Made by a program: the position numbers and the translations under genes
IMG/VR virus record: IMGVR_UViG_3300009537_000092
Location: 1 to 32,665 of that record
DNA from: a virus
Strand: one strand, 5' to 3'
DNA length: 32,665 nt
The notes under the pieces: generated by a model
What the model was told of the DNA's origin: nothing
The model's input: only the letters and a program-made list of their open reading frames with translations
Databases searched by the model: none
Part shown: piece after piece, positions 5,673-11,590 of the stretch
How the letters are laid out: each line of letters starts with the position of its first letter
How positions within the stretch are numbered: the first letter of the stretch is position 1

Positions 5673-6026
5673 ATGAGTTTGGATTTTGATTTAACTGAAA
5701 AATATATAAAAATTAAACTTTCAGATTTAACATGCGAAGAATATATAGAAACAGTTTATTCAAGAAATATAACTCATAATGTAAATATAATGTGGAAAGA
5801 ATCTGGCTGTTATGAGGCCCTTTATGAAAGTGATGGTAAAAAAGCTGTTGAGATAATACCTATACTAAAAGATGCTATTGAAAAAATGGGTAGTGATCCA
5901 GAAAAATATAAAAAAATGAATGCTCCAAATGGGTGGGGAACCTATGAGAGTGCTTTTAATTTTTTAACAAATGTTTTTAAGGCGTGCTTTGAAAACCCCA
6001 ACTCAATAATTAATATAGACAAATGA
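5673..6026 (+). CDS. Hypothetical protein
   Basis: The 117-residue product has a mixed alpha/beta composition. Its N-terminus is MSLDFDLTEKYIKIKLSDL and it has a Gly/Trp motif, NAPNGWGTYESAFNFL, near residue 86. The sequence from KAVEIIPILKDAIEKM to the Gly-Trp-Gly-Thr-Tyr motif resembles small phage and immunity-type proteins of unknown role, but I cannot name a family. A repeated leader precedes it, and its TGA lies inside the conserved stretch of the next leader. Confidence 0.55.
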   Translation: MSLDFDLTEKYIKIKLSDLTCEEYIETVYSRNITHNVNIMWKESGCYEALYESDGKKAVEIIPILKDAIEKMGSDPEKYKKMNAPNGWGTYESAFNFLTNVFKACFENPNSIINIDK

Positions 6027-6263
6027 CGTTACCGGAGAGACGGAGATAAAACAGTTTTAATAAGAGAAGGAGCAGATCGTAGCGGTAAGCGAGAACAGGA
6101 AAATTTGTGAAGAATTGACCATCAATCAATACATCATGAATGAGTAGAATGTTAAACGGAGTGGCGGGAGACCTGATAAATCAATGTGTCCACACCGAAT
6201 CTTATTAATAAGTTGATTGAATTAAAAGAATACGAATAACTTTACCGGAGATAGGAGAGAGAT
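6027..6263 (+). other. Gene-poor stretch between two leader repeats
   Basis: This 237-base stretch starts with a variant leader (TTACCGGAGAGACGGAG) and ends with a perfect one. It holds no convincing gene. A 22-codon frame at 6140-6208 has no Shine-Dalgarno. A short frame ending ...LKEYE at ~6187-6237 looks like the tail of a lost gene, because its stop sits at the same place in the repeat as the tail of the 45-residue gene downstream. The purine-rich 5' half could be an untranslated RNA. A decayed cassette is the simplest reading. Confidence 0.4.
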
Positions 6264-6401
6264 ATGTTTGATTGGTTTGATATGCACGATAGCTGTGAAA
6301 AAAGACTTGAAGAAATTGAAGAATCGCTTAATGAATTGGAGGAGCGTTATAGTAAAGCAATTGAAGAATCAACTAAAAAAATTAATGACGAAGACGAATA
6401 A
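6264..6401 (+). CDS. 45-residue acidic coiled-coil peptide
   Basis: The product, starting MFDWFDMHD, is a single charged helix with Leu/Ile at heptad positions (RLEEIEESLNELEERY) and an acidic end, NDEDE. A perfect leader repeat supplies AGGAG 7 bases before the ATG. Its last codons and stop belong to the next repeat. The sequence looks like a small coiled-coil oligomer or an inhibitor, but no family is recognisable. Confidence 0.55.
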   Translation: MFDWFDMHDSCEKRLEEIEESLNELEERYSKAIEESTKKINDEDE

Positions 6402-6418
6402 CTTTACCGGAGATAGAA

Positions 6419-6574
6419 ATGAAATTTATTATTAGTATTTGGATATGTGTTTCTTTTGCGTTCATGATGATGTGGGGAATGGGCGGATGGGTTGATTGGG
6501 GTCTTTTCCCGGGCGGCATTTTATTCGGATTTGGAATAGGAGTATTAATTAGTTGGATGGCTAATGAGTTTTAA
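6419..6574 (+). CDS. 51-residue membrane peptide
   Basis: This very hydrophobic peptide has two predicted membrane helices, at about residues 3-21 and 32-48. They are joined by a Gly/Trp turn (GMGGWVDWGLFPGG). The leader here is truncated (ACCGGAGATAG directly before AAATG), so the first GGAG is the likely ribosome site. I do not recognise a family. It could be a holin-like or superinfection-exclusion peptide, by topology only. Confidence 0.5.
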   Translation: MKFIISIWICVSFAFMMMWGMGGWVDWGLFPGGILFGFGIGVLISWMANEF

Positions 6575-6606
6575 TCAAATGATATTACCGGAGATAGGAG
6601 ATAAAT

Positions 6607-6780
6607 ATGACAAGACCAGATTACCCAAATTGTGTAATGACACCTTTAATAATTAGCAGAATTGGTCGCGATCAAGAATTCTACGATGAAGATCCAGACA
6701 GATGGGAGCGCAGACAAGAGGAAGTAGAAGAATTGCGAGCTAGAGAAGAACAAGAAATGAAAGAAGAACAGGAATTTTAG
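6607..6780 (+). CDS. 57-residue charged peptide
   Basis: The N-terminal third is neutral (MTRPDYPNCVMTPLIISRIG). The remainder, from residue 21, is a run of Glu/Arg/Gln that forms one long charged helix. It is preceded by a full leader repeat with AGGAG 7 bases before ATG. The 80 bases after its stop contain no gene, only a remnant CTGACGAAGACAAATAA that matches the ends of other cassettes. No family is recognised. Confidence 0.55.
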   Translation: MTRPDYPNCVMTPLIISRIGRDQEFYDEDPDRWERRQEEVEELRAREEQEMKEEQEF

Positions 6781-6860
6781 ATGATAACGGTTTAGGTTTC
6801 TAGACAACTAATTGTTTATCTGACGAAGACAAATAATTTTACCGGAGATAGGAGATAAAT

Positions 6861-7190
6861 ATGTTTAATCAATTAAAAAGAGCAAATAAGAATGATCAGC
6901 TTCAAGAACAGCAGCGTAGATATGATGATCTGGTGGATAGAGTCATATTATTAAGTGATCGATATTTTCATGAGCACGGTCGAAAACCAACTGATGTCTA
7001 TTTACGCTTAGACGATCTTAAGTTTGTCAGAAACTTTCATGAGATAAGGCGAGTCATTCATGGGCTGTCATCATCTCAGCTGAATAAGCTTGCTGGACTC
7101 GAACTTAATGTAGGTGAGCAAATGGTAGTCGAATCTAAAGAAACCAATAAATATAATTGGCGTATTTTTATGAGACGAAGTAGTTTTTAA
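6861..7190 (+). CDS. Hypothetical protein, charged and helical
   Basis: The 109-residue product starts with a strongly charged helix (QLKRANKNDQLQEQQRRYDDLVDRV). A compact region follows (FHEHGRKPTDVYLRLDDLKFV) and the end is MRRSSF. It is not recognised. It carries the last perfect leader of the array. The mixture of a charged helix and a structured C-terminus suggests an oligomeric or nucleic-acid-associated protein, but this is weak. Confidence 0.55.
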   Translation: MFNQLKRANKNDQLQEQQRRYDDLVDRVILLSDRYFHEHGRKPTDVYLRLDDLKFVRNFHEIRRVIHGLSSSQLNKLAGLELNVGEQMVVESKETNKYNWRIFMRRSSF

Positions 7191-7215
7191 GAAGTTATCT
7201 TATAGGGAATTAAAG

Positions 7216-7587
7216 ATGGAAGAAGACGATTTCGAATATCCTCTTAATCATTATGATAAAGAAGAGGAGCAATGGCTTGGAAAAGATCTATTTGATTTAG
7301 AAGACATCGCTGATTGTCCTGAGGAATTACAAAATGATATTAGGCCTATTCGAACTTATAAAGAAAACACACAATACAAGCAGGTGTATGAGCTTTTCTT
7401 AAAGAAAGACACATTAACCTTAGATGAAATCCAGGTAGGGCTATGGCGAAAATTTAAGCTTTATTTAAAACGACCTGTCATTGTAGGCTCAATCCAAATT
7501 CTAAAGCGAGACAAAGGATTAATTAGAGGCATAAGAAATGGCGTTTATCGTAGAAATGGTGCAAAGATGGGGAAATTTAGATCATGA
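7216..7587 (+). CDS. Hypothetical protein with possible winged-helix domain
   Basis: The 123-residue product has an acidic first third. Residues 55-115 could fold as a winged helix: QVYELFLKKDTLTLDEIQVGLWRKF, then KRPVIVGSIQILKRDKGLIRGIRNGVYRR. The pattern 'helix, LTLDEI, helix, SIQILKRDKGLI, G-x-Y-R' resembles DNA-binding domains of small phage regulators. It has no leader repeat, and its TGA overlaps the next gene's ATG (7584-7587). Function is inferred weakly. Confidence 0.5.
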   Translation: MEEDDFEYPLNHYDKEEEQWLGKDLFDLEDIADCPEELQNDIRPIRTYKENTQYKQVYELFLKKDTLTLDEIQVGLWRKFKLYLKRPVIVGSIQILKRDKGLIRGIRNGVYRRNGAKMGKFRS

Positions 7588-7898
7588 AAAATAAGATAAA
7601 GATAAAATGTCAATCAATTCCTTCAATTGTTATGCCGGCTATTTTGGTATCAATTTTTGTTTTAGGGATGTTTTTAATATGTTTGTTTGTGGTATTGACG
7701 CGAAATACATCTGAACTATTCAAGATTTTTATATCAACCTCTTGGGCACTTACATTCTTACTTCAATACAAGTCATGGAAGATTGTCATTGAAATGATTA
7801 AGTCTGAGCTATCGTTTAGAAAATATGCAACTAAACAACTTAGCGAGTTCACAGAAGAAATTCAAAAAATTATTGACATGTTGAAAAGCATAGAATAA
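7584..7898 (+). CDS. Two-helix membrane protein with cytoplasmic coiled tail
   Basis: The 104-residue product has a basic N-terminus (MKNKIKIKCQ), membrane helices at about residues 12-38 and 47-62, and a charged helical C-terminus (KQLSEFTEEIQKIIDMLKSIE). It is translationally coupled to the gene before it by ATGA. A strong terminator begins 59 bases after its stop, so it closes the rightward accessory operon. No family is recognised. Confidence 0.55.
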   Translation: MKNKIKIKCQSIPSIVMPAILVSIFVLGMFLICLFVVLTRNTSELFKIFISTSWALTFLLQYKSWKIVIEMIKSELSFRKYATKQLSEFTEEIQKIIDMLKSIE

Positions 7899-7956
7899 TA
7901 TTTGTTTGTTGAGTATGCTTACTACTCATTTTTCATTTTTCTTGTTTGTTTGTTAG

Positions 7957-7985
7957 AAAGGCCGATAGAAATATTGGCCTTTTTT
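7957..7985 (+). terminator. Strong intrinsic terminator
   Basis: AAAGGCCGATA (7957-7967) pairs with TATTGGCCTTT (7972-7982) in an 11-bp stem with one G-U pair and a GAAA tetraloop. It runs straight into TTTTTT. It ends the plus-strand accessory operon just before the convergent regulator/membrane-peptide pair. This is a textbook rho-independent terminator. Confidence 0.9.
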
Positions 7986-7993
7986 AATGAAGG

Positions 7994-8113
7994 TTAATCC
8001 CTAAAAACTGCTAAACAAAACATGAAAAATAACATCCAAAAAATACTATTTACCTTACTTGAAATTGATTGAAGTGCTTTAACTATTTGAATTGTATCAT
8101 TAGGGGCGATCAT
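7994..8113 (-). CDS. 39-residue membrane peptide coupled to the RHH regulator
   Basis: The peptide starts MIAPNDTIQIVKALQSIS and ends with one membrane helix, IFWMLFFMFCLAVF, then RD. Its ATG overlaps the regulator's TGA (ATGA), so it depends on translation of that gene. A single-helix hydrophobic peptide beside a ribbon-helix-helix DNA-binding protein recalls a toxin-antitoxin layout, but it could equally be a small membrane effector. It is not recognised. Confidence 0.5.
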   Translation of the reverse strand: MIAPNDTIQIVKALQSISSKVNSIFWMLFFMFCLAVFRD

Positions 8114-8325
8114 TTTATTTCCTTAGTTTTTCTCAAATGTTCTATAATTATACGTCTTAAATATGTGCTAGTTGAAATAAAATTTTTACTGGCATTACAT
8201 TTAATTTCTTGTAGTATTTCGTTTGGCAAATAAACCTGTGCTCTTTTTAAATCATGATAGATAGAGTAAAGGTGATTTTTATTACCACTTAGATCATGTA
8301 ATTCTTTAGTTCTTGATTTTTTCAT
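8110..8325 (-). CDS. Ribbon-helix-helix transcriptional regulator, probably leaderless
   Basis: The 71-residue protein has the RHH pattern from residue 29: a beta strand (AQVYLPNEI), a first helix (LQEIKCNASKN), a turn (STST) and a second helix (YLRRIIIEHLRK). RHH dimers use the strand to bind direct or inverted repeats. Its promoter -10 ends 6 bases before the ATG, predicting a leaderless transcript, and two TGAGTC repeats 10 bp apart lie inside that promoter, which suggests autorepression. It is divergent from the replication-initiator-like gene, so it may act like CopG-type control of replication; that part is inference. Confidence 0.65.
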   Translation of the reverse strand: MKKSRTKELHDLSGNKNHLYSIYHDLKRAQVYLPNEILQEIKCNASKNFISTSTYLRRIIIEHLRKTKEIK

Positions 8326-8331
8326 GGGATA

Positions 8332-8360
8332 AGTATAGACTCATTATGACTCACCGTCAA
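8332..8360 (-). promoter_or_regulatory. Promoter of the RHH gene with direct-repeat operator
   Basis: On the minus strand TTGACG (8360-8355), a 17-bp spacer and TATACT (8337-8332) fit sigma70 well. The spacer contains TGAGTC twice, 10 bp apart (one helical turn), reading TGAGTCATAATGAGTC. The transcript would start on or next to the A of the ATG at 8325. Confidence 0.7.
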
Positions 8361-8380
8361 GTCTTCAATAAGGAAGTTTA

Positions 8381-9088
8381 ATGAAGAATAGCTTTATATT
8401 ATATCATGATATTGTTCATATATTCGATAAACTGACAAATGAACAATCTGGCATTTTGATCAAAGCAATTCTAGATTATGAGGTTAGGGGAAAAATTCCA
8501 ACTTTAGACTTTGCTCTGGATTTAGCCATCACTCCAATCCTTCAATCATTGGACAGAAACAAGGCAAAACATGCTGAAGTTAGCAGAAGGCGCGCCCTTG
8601 CGGGCTCTCGTGGGGGGAAGCAAAAGGTAGCAAATCTAGCAAATGCTAGCAATTGCTACGAGAGTGATAGTGATAGTGATAGTGATAGTGATAGTGAATT
8701 AAAGAAAGATTTTTCTAAAGAAAAATCTTATGTCGAGCAAAAGCTCGACGGCGCCCAGCCTGTTAAAAAAAAGAACCCCAATAAAGAGATCAAAAAACAA
8801 GCATTAGAAGTTTTGGATTTTTTAAACAAAGTGACAGGACGAAACTTCCGGCCAGTGGATGCAAATTTAAAATTAATCGAAGCCAGATTGAGAAGTGGCG
8901 TTAAAGTCCACCAATGTCGAGCGATTATTGGCATTCAATACAATGAATGGAAAGATAGCGAAAAGATGTTTCAGTATTTACGACCTGCCACATTGTTTAA
9001 TAAAACCAAGTTTGAGCAATATTTCGCAAAATTGAACCCTAATTACGTACCACCGGAGGAGGAAAATGAAGATGAAAAAGACGTGTGA
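8381..9088 (+). CDS. Replication-initiator-like protein (DUF6291 N-terminus, Phg_2220_C C-terminus)
   Basis: The 235-residue protein has two domains. Residues 1-60 (SFILYHDIVHIFDKLTNEQ...AILDYEVRG) resemble the DUF6291 type. Residues 140-218 (LDFLNKVTGRNFRPV, ARLRSGVKV, YLRPATLFNKTKFEQYF) match the conserved phage C-terminal domain found in lambda-O-like and DnaD-like replication proteins. The linker, residues 83-115, is low in complexity and includes five Ser-Asp pairs. That linker DNA carries iteron-like repeats and two hairpins, as expected for an origin inside the initiator gene. AAGGAAG lies before the ATG. No helicase loader or helicase is in the window. The domain calls are recalled families; the initiator role is inferred. 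Confidence 0.7.
   Translation: MKNSFILYHDIVHIFDKLTNEQSGILIKAILDYEVRGKIPTLDFALDLAITPILQSLDRNKAKHAEVSRRRALAGSRGGKQKVANLANASNCYESDSDSDSDSDSELKKDFSKEKSYVEQKLDGAQPVKKKNPNKEIKKQALEVLDFLNKVTGRNFRPVDANLKLIEARLRSGVKVHQCRAIIGIQYNEWKDSEKMFQYLRPATLFNKTKFEQYFAKLNPNYVPPEEENEDEKDV
8628..8749 (+). other. Candidate replication origin inside the initiator gene
   Basis: Three near-identical 9-10 bp direct repeats, TAGCAAATC, TAGCAAATGC and TAGCAATTGC, fill 8628-8656. Five tandem AGTGAT hexamers plus a partial sixth follow at 8663-8697. A 10-bp perfect hairpin with a TAAA loop (8706-8729) comes next, then a 7-bp perfect hairpin, GTCGAGC/GCTCGAC with an AAAA loop (8732-8749). Position between the two initiator domains matches lambda ori in gene O. 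The hexamer array could also vary in copy number without breaking the frame. Confidence 0.5.
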
Positions 9089-9422
9089 CAAATGTTTTGG
9101 TGCTTATAATTCATTGGGGCAATGTAGTTGTACGCTTCCACCTGAAAGAAACGAAGTATTTCAGCAAATTTATAAATGTGAATTATGTGGCGAACAAAAA
9201 AATATTGTCTGTGTTGGTAGAATTTCGACCAATGGTCAAAAATATATCACTTGGTTATGCGAAGATCATTATTTTAATCGACTCAAAAATATGGGAAGAC
9301 TTAGAAAAGATTTGTGTTGGTTAGATGCTGACCCAGCGAAGGTGCCAAATCCTGACGTAGTGATGAGTTTAGTAAAAAACAGGGGAATTAATGACCTCGT
9401 AAAATCGTTGCTCTGGGGATAG
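9066..9422 (+). CDS. Cysteine-rich zinc-binding protein
   Basis: The 118-residue product has CDKC and CSC in the first 22 residues and CELC at about 38-41. WLCEDHYFNRL follows near 69-79. Together these could form one or two zinc sites. The 3' half is helical and basic. It overlaps the initiator gene by 23 bases, and its site GGAGGAGG is inside that gene (Pro-Pro-Glu-Glu-Glu codons), so the two are coupled. A second ATG at 9072 is possible. It may assist replication or be a Nin-type recombination factor; I cannot choose. Confidence 0.6.
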   Translation: MKMKKTCDKCFGAYNSLGQCSCTLPPERNEVFQQIYKCELCGEQKNIVCVGRISTNGQKYITWLCEDHYFNRLKNMGRLRKDLCWLDADPAKVPNPDVVMSLVKNRGINDLVKSLLWG

Positions 9423-9500
9423 ATTTAGTGTGTTATTTACGGTTCGTATTATCGGAGATAAGTGATGAATATTTAACCAGGTTATCTTTTAAGATTATAA

Positions 9501-9524
9501 ATTTTTTACATAGATATAAAAAAT
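9501..9524. terminator. AT-rich hairpin between convergent genes, possible weak terminator
   Basis: ATTTTTTA (9501-9508) pairs with TAAAAAAT (9517-9524) around an 8-base loop. It lies between the zinc protein gene (+) and the end of the minus-strand operon at 9536. The stem has no G-C pairs, so it is weak. A TTATCGGAGATAAG leader copy with no gene after it lies just upstream (9449-9462), and a palindrome, TAACCAGGTTA, is at 9474-9484. Confidence 0.3.
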
Positions 9525-9535
9525 CCACGGAAGTT

Positions 9536-9664
9536 TCATTCGTCATCTTCTTCATCTATTTGTGATTTTGCAAGCTCTACAAATTTCGCAAAAGTTTTGT
9601 TTAGTTTATTTAGTTCATAACAAATATCTCTTAAAATATCATTTGTTAGATCATCTTTATTCAT
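9536..9664 (-). CDS. 42-residue acidic peptide
   Basis: The peptide begins MNKDDLTNDILRDICYELNK and ends with the acidic stretch QIDEEDDE. It is probably one long amphipathic helix. AAGGA lies 9 bases before the ATG, and the frame is the last gene of the minus-strand operon that starts at 10937. It is too short for a family call. Translation is supported by the site and by spacing to the gene upstream. Confidence 0.5.
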   Translation of the reverse strand: MNKDDLTNDILRDICYELNKLNKTFAKFVELAKSQIDEEDDE

Positions 9665-9675
9665 TTTGATTTTCC

Positions 9676-9927
9676 TTATATAAAAAAAATGTCATTAAAT
9701 TTGTTAGTAATGTAAAATTTATTTTTACTAATATCATATTTCAATTTCATTTCATCTTGAACAAAGCCGCCAGGAACAATATAGCTTGTAAAGTTTTTTT
9801 TAAGATGACGGACTTTGTGATTTAATAAGTTAAGTGGCGCATGTTTCAATTCATCGTAATTTATTTCTATGTTATTTATTTCTTTAATGCTCCGTGATAA
9901 AGCATTCTCAGTAGATTTAATTGGCAT
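9676..9927 (-). CDS. Hypothetical protein
   Basis: The 83-residue product has a polar N-terminal helix (MPIKSTENALSRSIKEINN). A more compact C-terminal part holds VPGGFVQDEMKLKYDIS and ends in KFNDIFFI. It is not recognised. AAGGAT precedes the start. It sits 9 bases after the next gene upstream, so it is part of the same minus-strand operon. Confidence 0.5.
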   Translation of the reverse strand: MPIKSTENALSRSIKEINNIEINYDELKHAPLNLLNHKVRHLKKNFTSYIVPGGFVQDEMKLKYDISKNKFYITNKFNDIFFI

Positions 9928-9936
9928 AAATAATCC

Positions 9937-10227
9937 TTAGTGTACATTTTCGTCTAAGTTTTTATTATATTTAATATCCATAATGTCGAGCATTTCTATA
10001 AGAGTATTTTCAACGGAGTTTAAATGATCCATAGCACTTTTTTTTGTAACGTATGTAGCTACTCCCCATATTAATATACAAGCGTCATTTTTATTATAGT
10101 TTTCTAAAATAAATCTAATCATTTCGTCGTAGGTTTCTGTTTTTTTATCAATATTATCTATTATTTTCTGCGCTTCTACTGTATCAAATGAAGCGTTAAA
10201 TGTTTTTTGGTAATCAGTTTTTTTCAT
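9937..10227 (-). CDS. Hypothetical protein
   Basis: The 96-residue product is mostly helical: a charged first half (DTVEAQKIIDNIDKKTETYDEMIRFILENY), a short hydrophobic stretch (ACILIWGVATYVT) and a second charged helix (LNSVENTLIEMLDIMD). It is not recognised. The ribosome site is weak (GGAAT). It belongs to the minus-strand operon at 9536-10937, in which all products are small and helical. Confidence 0.5.
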   Translation of the reverse strand: MKKTDYQKTFNASFDTVEAQKIIDNIDKKTETYDEMIRFILENYNKNDACILIWGVATYVTKKSAMDHLNSVENTLIEMLDIMDIKYNKNLDENVH

Positions 10228-10242
10228 GTTTATTCCTTCAGT

Positions 10243-10566
10243 TTATTTTACATATATTTTAATAAGTTTTTTATCAATCAATTCTTTAATCCACGTTTCA
10301 ACTAATTCAGAATCTTCTTCTATATTTTTTATAAAAAAATACATATTTACCCTCTCTTTTGCAGTCATGATTAAAAGGAGATTAGTACCTAATTTCGAAT
10401 CTTCATCATCACATCTCATACTCACAGCATAACCCATTAAAAAAAGTAGCAACGCGGCAGCATAAGGAGATAAAGTATCTAATAATGAATCAAGATCTTC
10501 GCTAGATTTAGTTTTTGAAACGGCTTTTTTTGAAAATATGAACGACTTTAATTCCCGTAGTTTCAT
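10243..10566 (-). CDS. Hypothetical protein with one membrane-like segment
   Basis: The start is placed at 10566, where ATGA overlaps the previous stop; the longer frame from 10590 would run back into that gene. The 107-residue product has a basic N-terminus (MKLRELKSFIFSKKAVSK) and a hydrophobic stretch at about residues 35-50 (LSPYAAALLLFLMGYAV). A charged C-terminus ends DKKLIKIYVK. It is not recognised. Translational coupling to the upstream gene is clear. Confidence 0.55.
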   Translation of the reverse strand: MKLRELKSFIFSKKAVSKTKSSEDLDSLLDTLSPYAAALLLFLMGYAVSMRCDDEDSKLGTNLLLIMTAKERVNMYFFIKNIEEDSELVETWIKELIDKKLIKIYVK

Positions 10567-10760
10567 TTTATACCCCACTTTTCTTGCCAATATATTCGAG
10601 TTATTGGTAAATTTTTAATGTAATTGCGTGAATCTTCGAGTTTAGCATATGCCTCCTCTCGTGATAATCCCATATTAATAAAATCACGAAACATCTTTGC
10701 TAATGTTTGCATATGTAAGTAAAAGATTCGTTCAAGCTCCTTATATGTTTTAGTTTCCAT
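10563..10760 (-). CDS. Hypothetical helical protein
   Basis: The 65-residue product (METKTYKELERIFYLHMQT...) is a helix-rich protein with REEAYAKLEDSRNYIKNL near its C-terminus. The ATG at 10760 is preferred over 10766 because AGGAG lies 8 bases from the first and 2 from the second. It is 12 bases from the upstream gene and overlaps the downstream one by ATGA. No family is recognised. Confidence 0.55.
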   Translation of the reverse strand: METKTYKELERIFYLHMQTLAKMFRDFINMGLSREEAYAKLEDSRNYIKNLPITRIYWQEKWGIK

Positions 10761-10772
10761 TTTCATTTCTCC

Positions 10773-10937
10773 TTATGACTTTTCTTGATTACGTTTAGCT
10801 ATCTGACGTTGTAATTTTTGCCAAACTCCTAAGTCGCTGCTAGGATCGGCATAGTGTAAATAATGGTCAAATAACGCAGGGCCATATTTTGTGATATCTC
10901 TCTCTAACTTCGATTGTCTTTTAGTGTTTCTGTTCAT
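10773..10937 (-). CDS. 54-residue protein, first gene of the leftward operon
   Basis: The product, starting MNRNTKRQSKLERDITKYGP, is basic and ends QKLQRQIAKRNQEKS. The centre holds an aromatic patch (FDHYLHYADPSSDLGVW). AGGAG lies 8 bases before the ATG. It is the first gene after the divergent promoter at 10998-11025 and therefore the leading gene of the five following minus-strand genes. The family is unknown. Confidence 0.55.
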   Translation of the reverse strand: MNRNTKRQSKLERDITKYGPALFDHYLHYADPSSDLGVWQKLQRQIAKRNQEKS

Positions 10938-10997
10938 GATTAAATCTCCTTATTTTAATTAGCTCCTAAGCTCTTGTTTTTTGTTATTCTTAAGTTA

Positions 10998-11071
10998 ACT
11001 ATAGCACTCTTTTATGGGTTGTCAACAATTTAATATAAAAAAGTTGACATACATATATAAATAGATAATAT
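10998..11071. promoter_or_regulatory. Back-to-back promoters on a 30-bp operator (copy 3)
   Basis: The inverted repeat TGTCAAC-N16-GTTGACA occupies 11020-11049 and is nearly identical to the copy at 3631-3660. The left arm is the -35 of a minus-strand promoter (TTGACA, 16 bp, TATAGT at 11003-10998) for the 9536-10937 operon. The right arm is the -35 of a plus-strand promoter (TTGACA 11044-11049, 16 bp, TAATAT 11066-11071) for 11098-11590. A bound repressor would cover both -35 boxes. Confidence 0.75.
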
Positions 11072-11097
11072 AGAGTGTATGAGTGGGGTGGGGACAA

Positions 11098-11271
11098 ATG
11101 AAAAAGTATGAGTATTTTGTGAGCTATACTACACACACAGGCGCAGGCAATGTTTCTATAACATCGTCTGATAAAAAAATCTCAATGAAACTAATTCAAG
11201 AAATTCAGAGACTGATAGAAAATAAATTTAATTATAAAAAAGTCATTATTAATAATATTATAAAATTATAA
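11098..11271 (+). CDS. 57-residue hypothetical protein
   Basis: The start is set at the ATG at 11098, after a G-rich site (GGGGTGGGGA); a GTG at 11083 is the alternative. The product opens MKKYEYFVSYTTHTGAGNVS and contains ISMKLIQEIQRLIENKF. The pattern 'strand, TGxGN, strand, helix' resembles small phage proteins that start with K-x-Y-x-V-x-Y and contain 'GxGN', but I know no function for them. It is the first gene rightward of the shared operator. Confidence 0.55.
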   Translation: MKKYEYFVSYTTHTGAGNVSITSSDKKISMKLIQEIQRLIENKFNYKKVIINNIIKL

Positions 11272-11284
11272 AGGAAAATATTAA

Positions 11285-11590
11285 ATGGCCATACCTAATA
11301 CAATTTCAAATTTTGGAATTATGCGCATGACATCATTTTGTCGGCATTTTAATATTGAAGTTACTTCAGAATGGTCATTCAAAAAACTAAAATGGTATTT
11401 TATTTTAGAATGTAACCATATCCCTGATCATAAAACTAAAATGCGGCTAAGAAGATATATTGATAAAGTAATTAAGAACGAGTGTTGCTGTTCGGGCGCT
11501 TATTCAATTTTATTTAAGAAAAAAACTCAGCGGGATCAAATTATGTCAACAGAAGAAGAAAATAAGAAGAAAACAGAAAACAAGTCATAG
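11285..11590 (+). CDS. Hypothetical basic protein with Lys-rich tail
   Basis: The 101-residue product has a compact N-terminal part (MRMTSFCRHFNIEV...WYFILECNHIP). A basic centre follows (KMRLRRYIDKVIKNECCC) and then a Glu/Lys tail. It ends at a TAG, after which the same frame continues for 13 more codons that are almost all Lys/Arg. The context after the stop (TAG-AAAAAAAG) is A-rich. No family is recognised. Confidence 0.55.
   Translation: MAIPNTISNFGIMRMTSFCRHFNIEVTSEWSFKKLKWYFILECNHIPDHKTKMRLRRYIDKVIKNECCCSGAYSILFKKKTQRDQIMSTEEENKKKTENKS

Larger units (their letters stand above)
5190..6854 (+). repeat. Repeated gene leader, consensus TTACCGGAGATAGGAG
   Basis: Copies lie at 5190-5205, 5651-5665, 6029-6048 (variant), 6242-6256, 6403-6416, 6585-6600 and 6838-6854; related TTATCGGAGATA units are at 9449-9462, 11780-11791 and 11799-11812. 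Almost all stand 4-12 bases before a plus-strand ATG and supply the Shine-Dalgarno (AGGAG). Similarity extends 10-20 bases upstream into the end of the preceding gene in several cases: AAATGA(C/T)GTTACC at 5182, 5643 and 6021, and GACGAATAACTTTACC or GACAAATAATTTTACC at 6393 and 6827. The two GGA triplets are 7 bases apart. Confidence 0.85.

Noticed and set aside
9449-9475. Tiny gene after the leader at 9449
   Set aside because: The frame after the ATG stops after three codons.
10226-10432. Plus-strand hydrophobic frame in the leftward operon
   Set aside because: It is antisense to coupled minus-strand genes and lacks a ribosome site.
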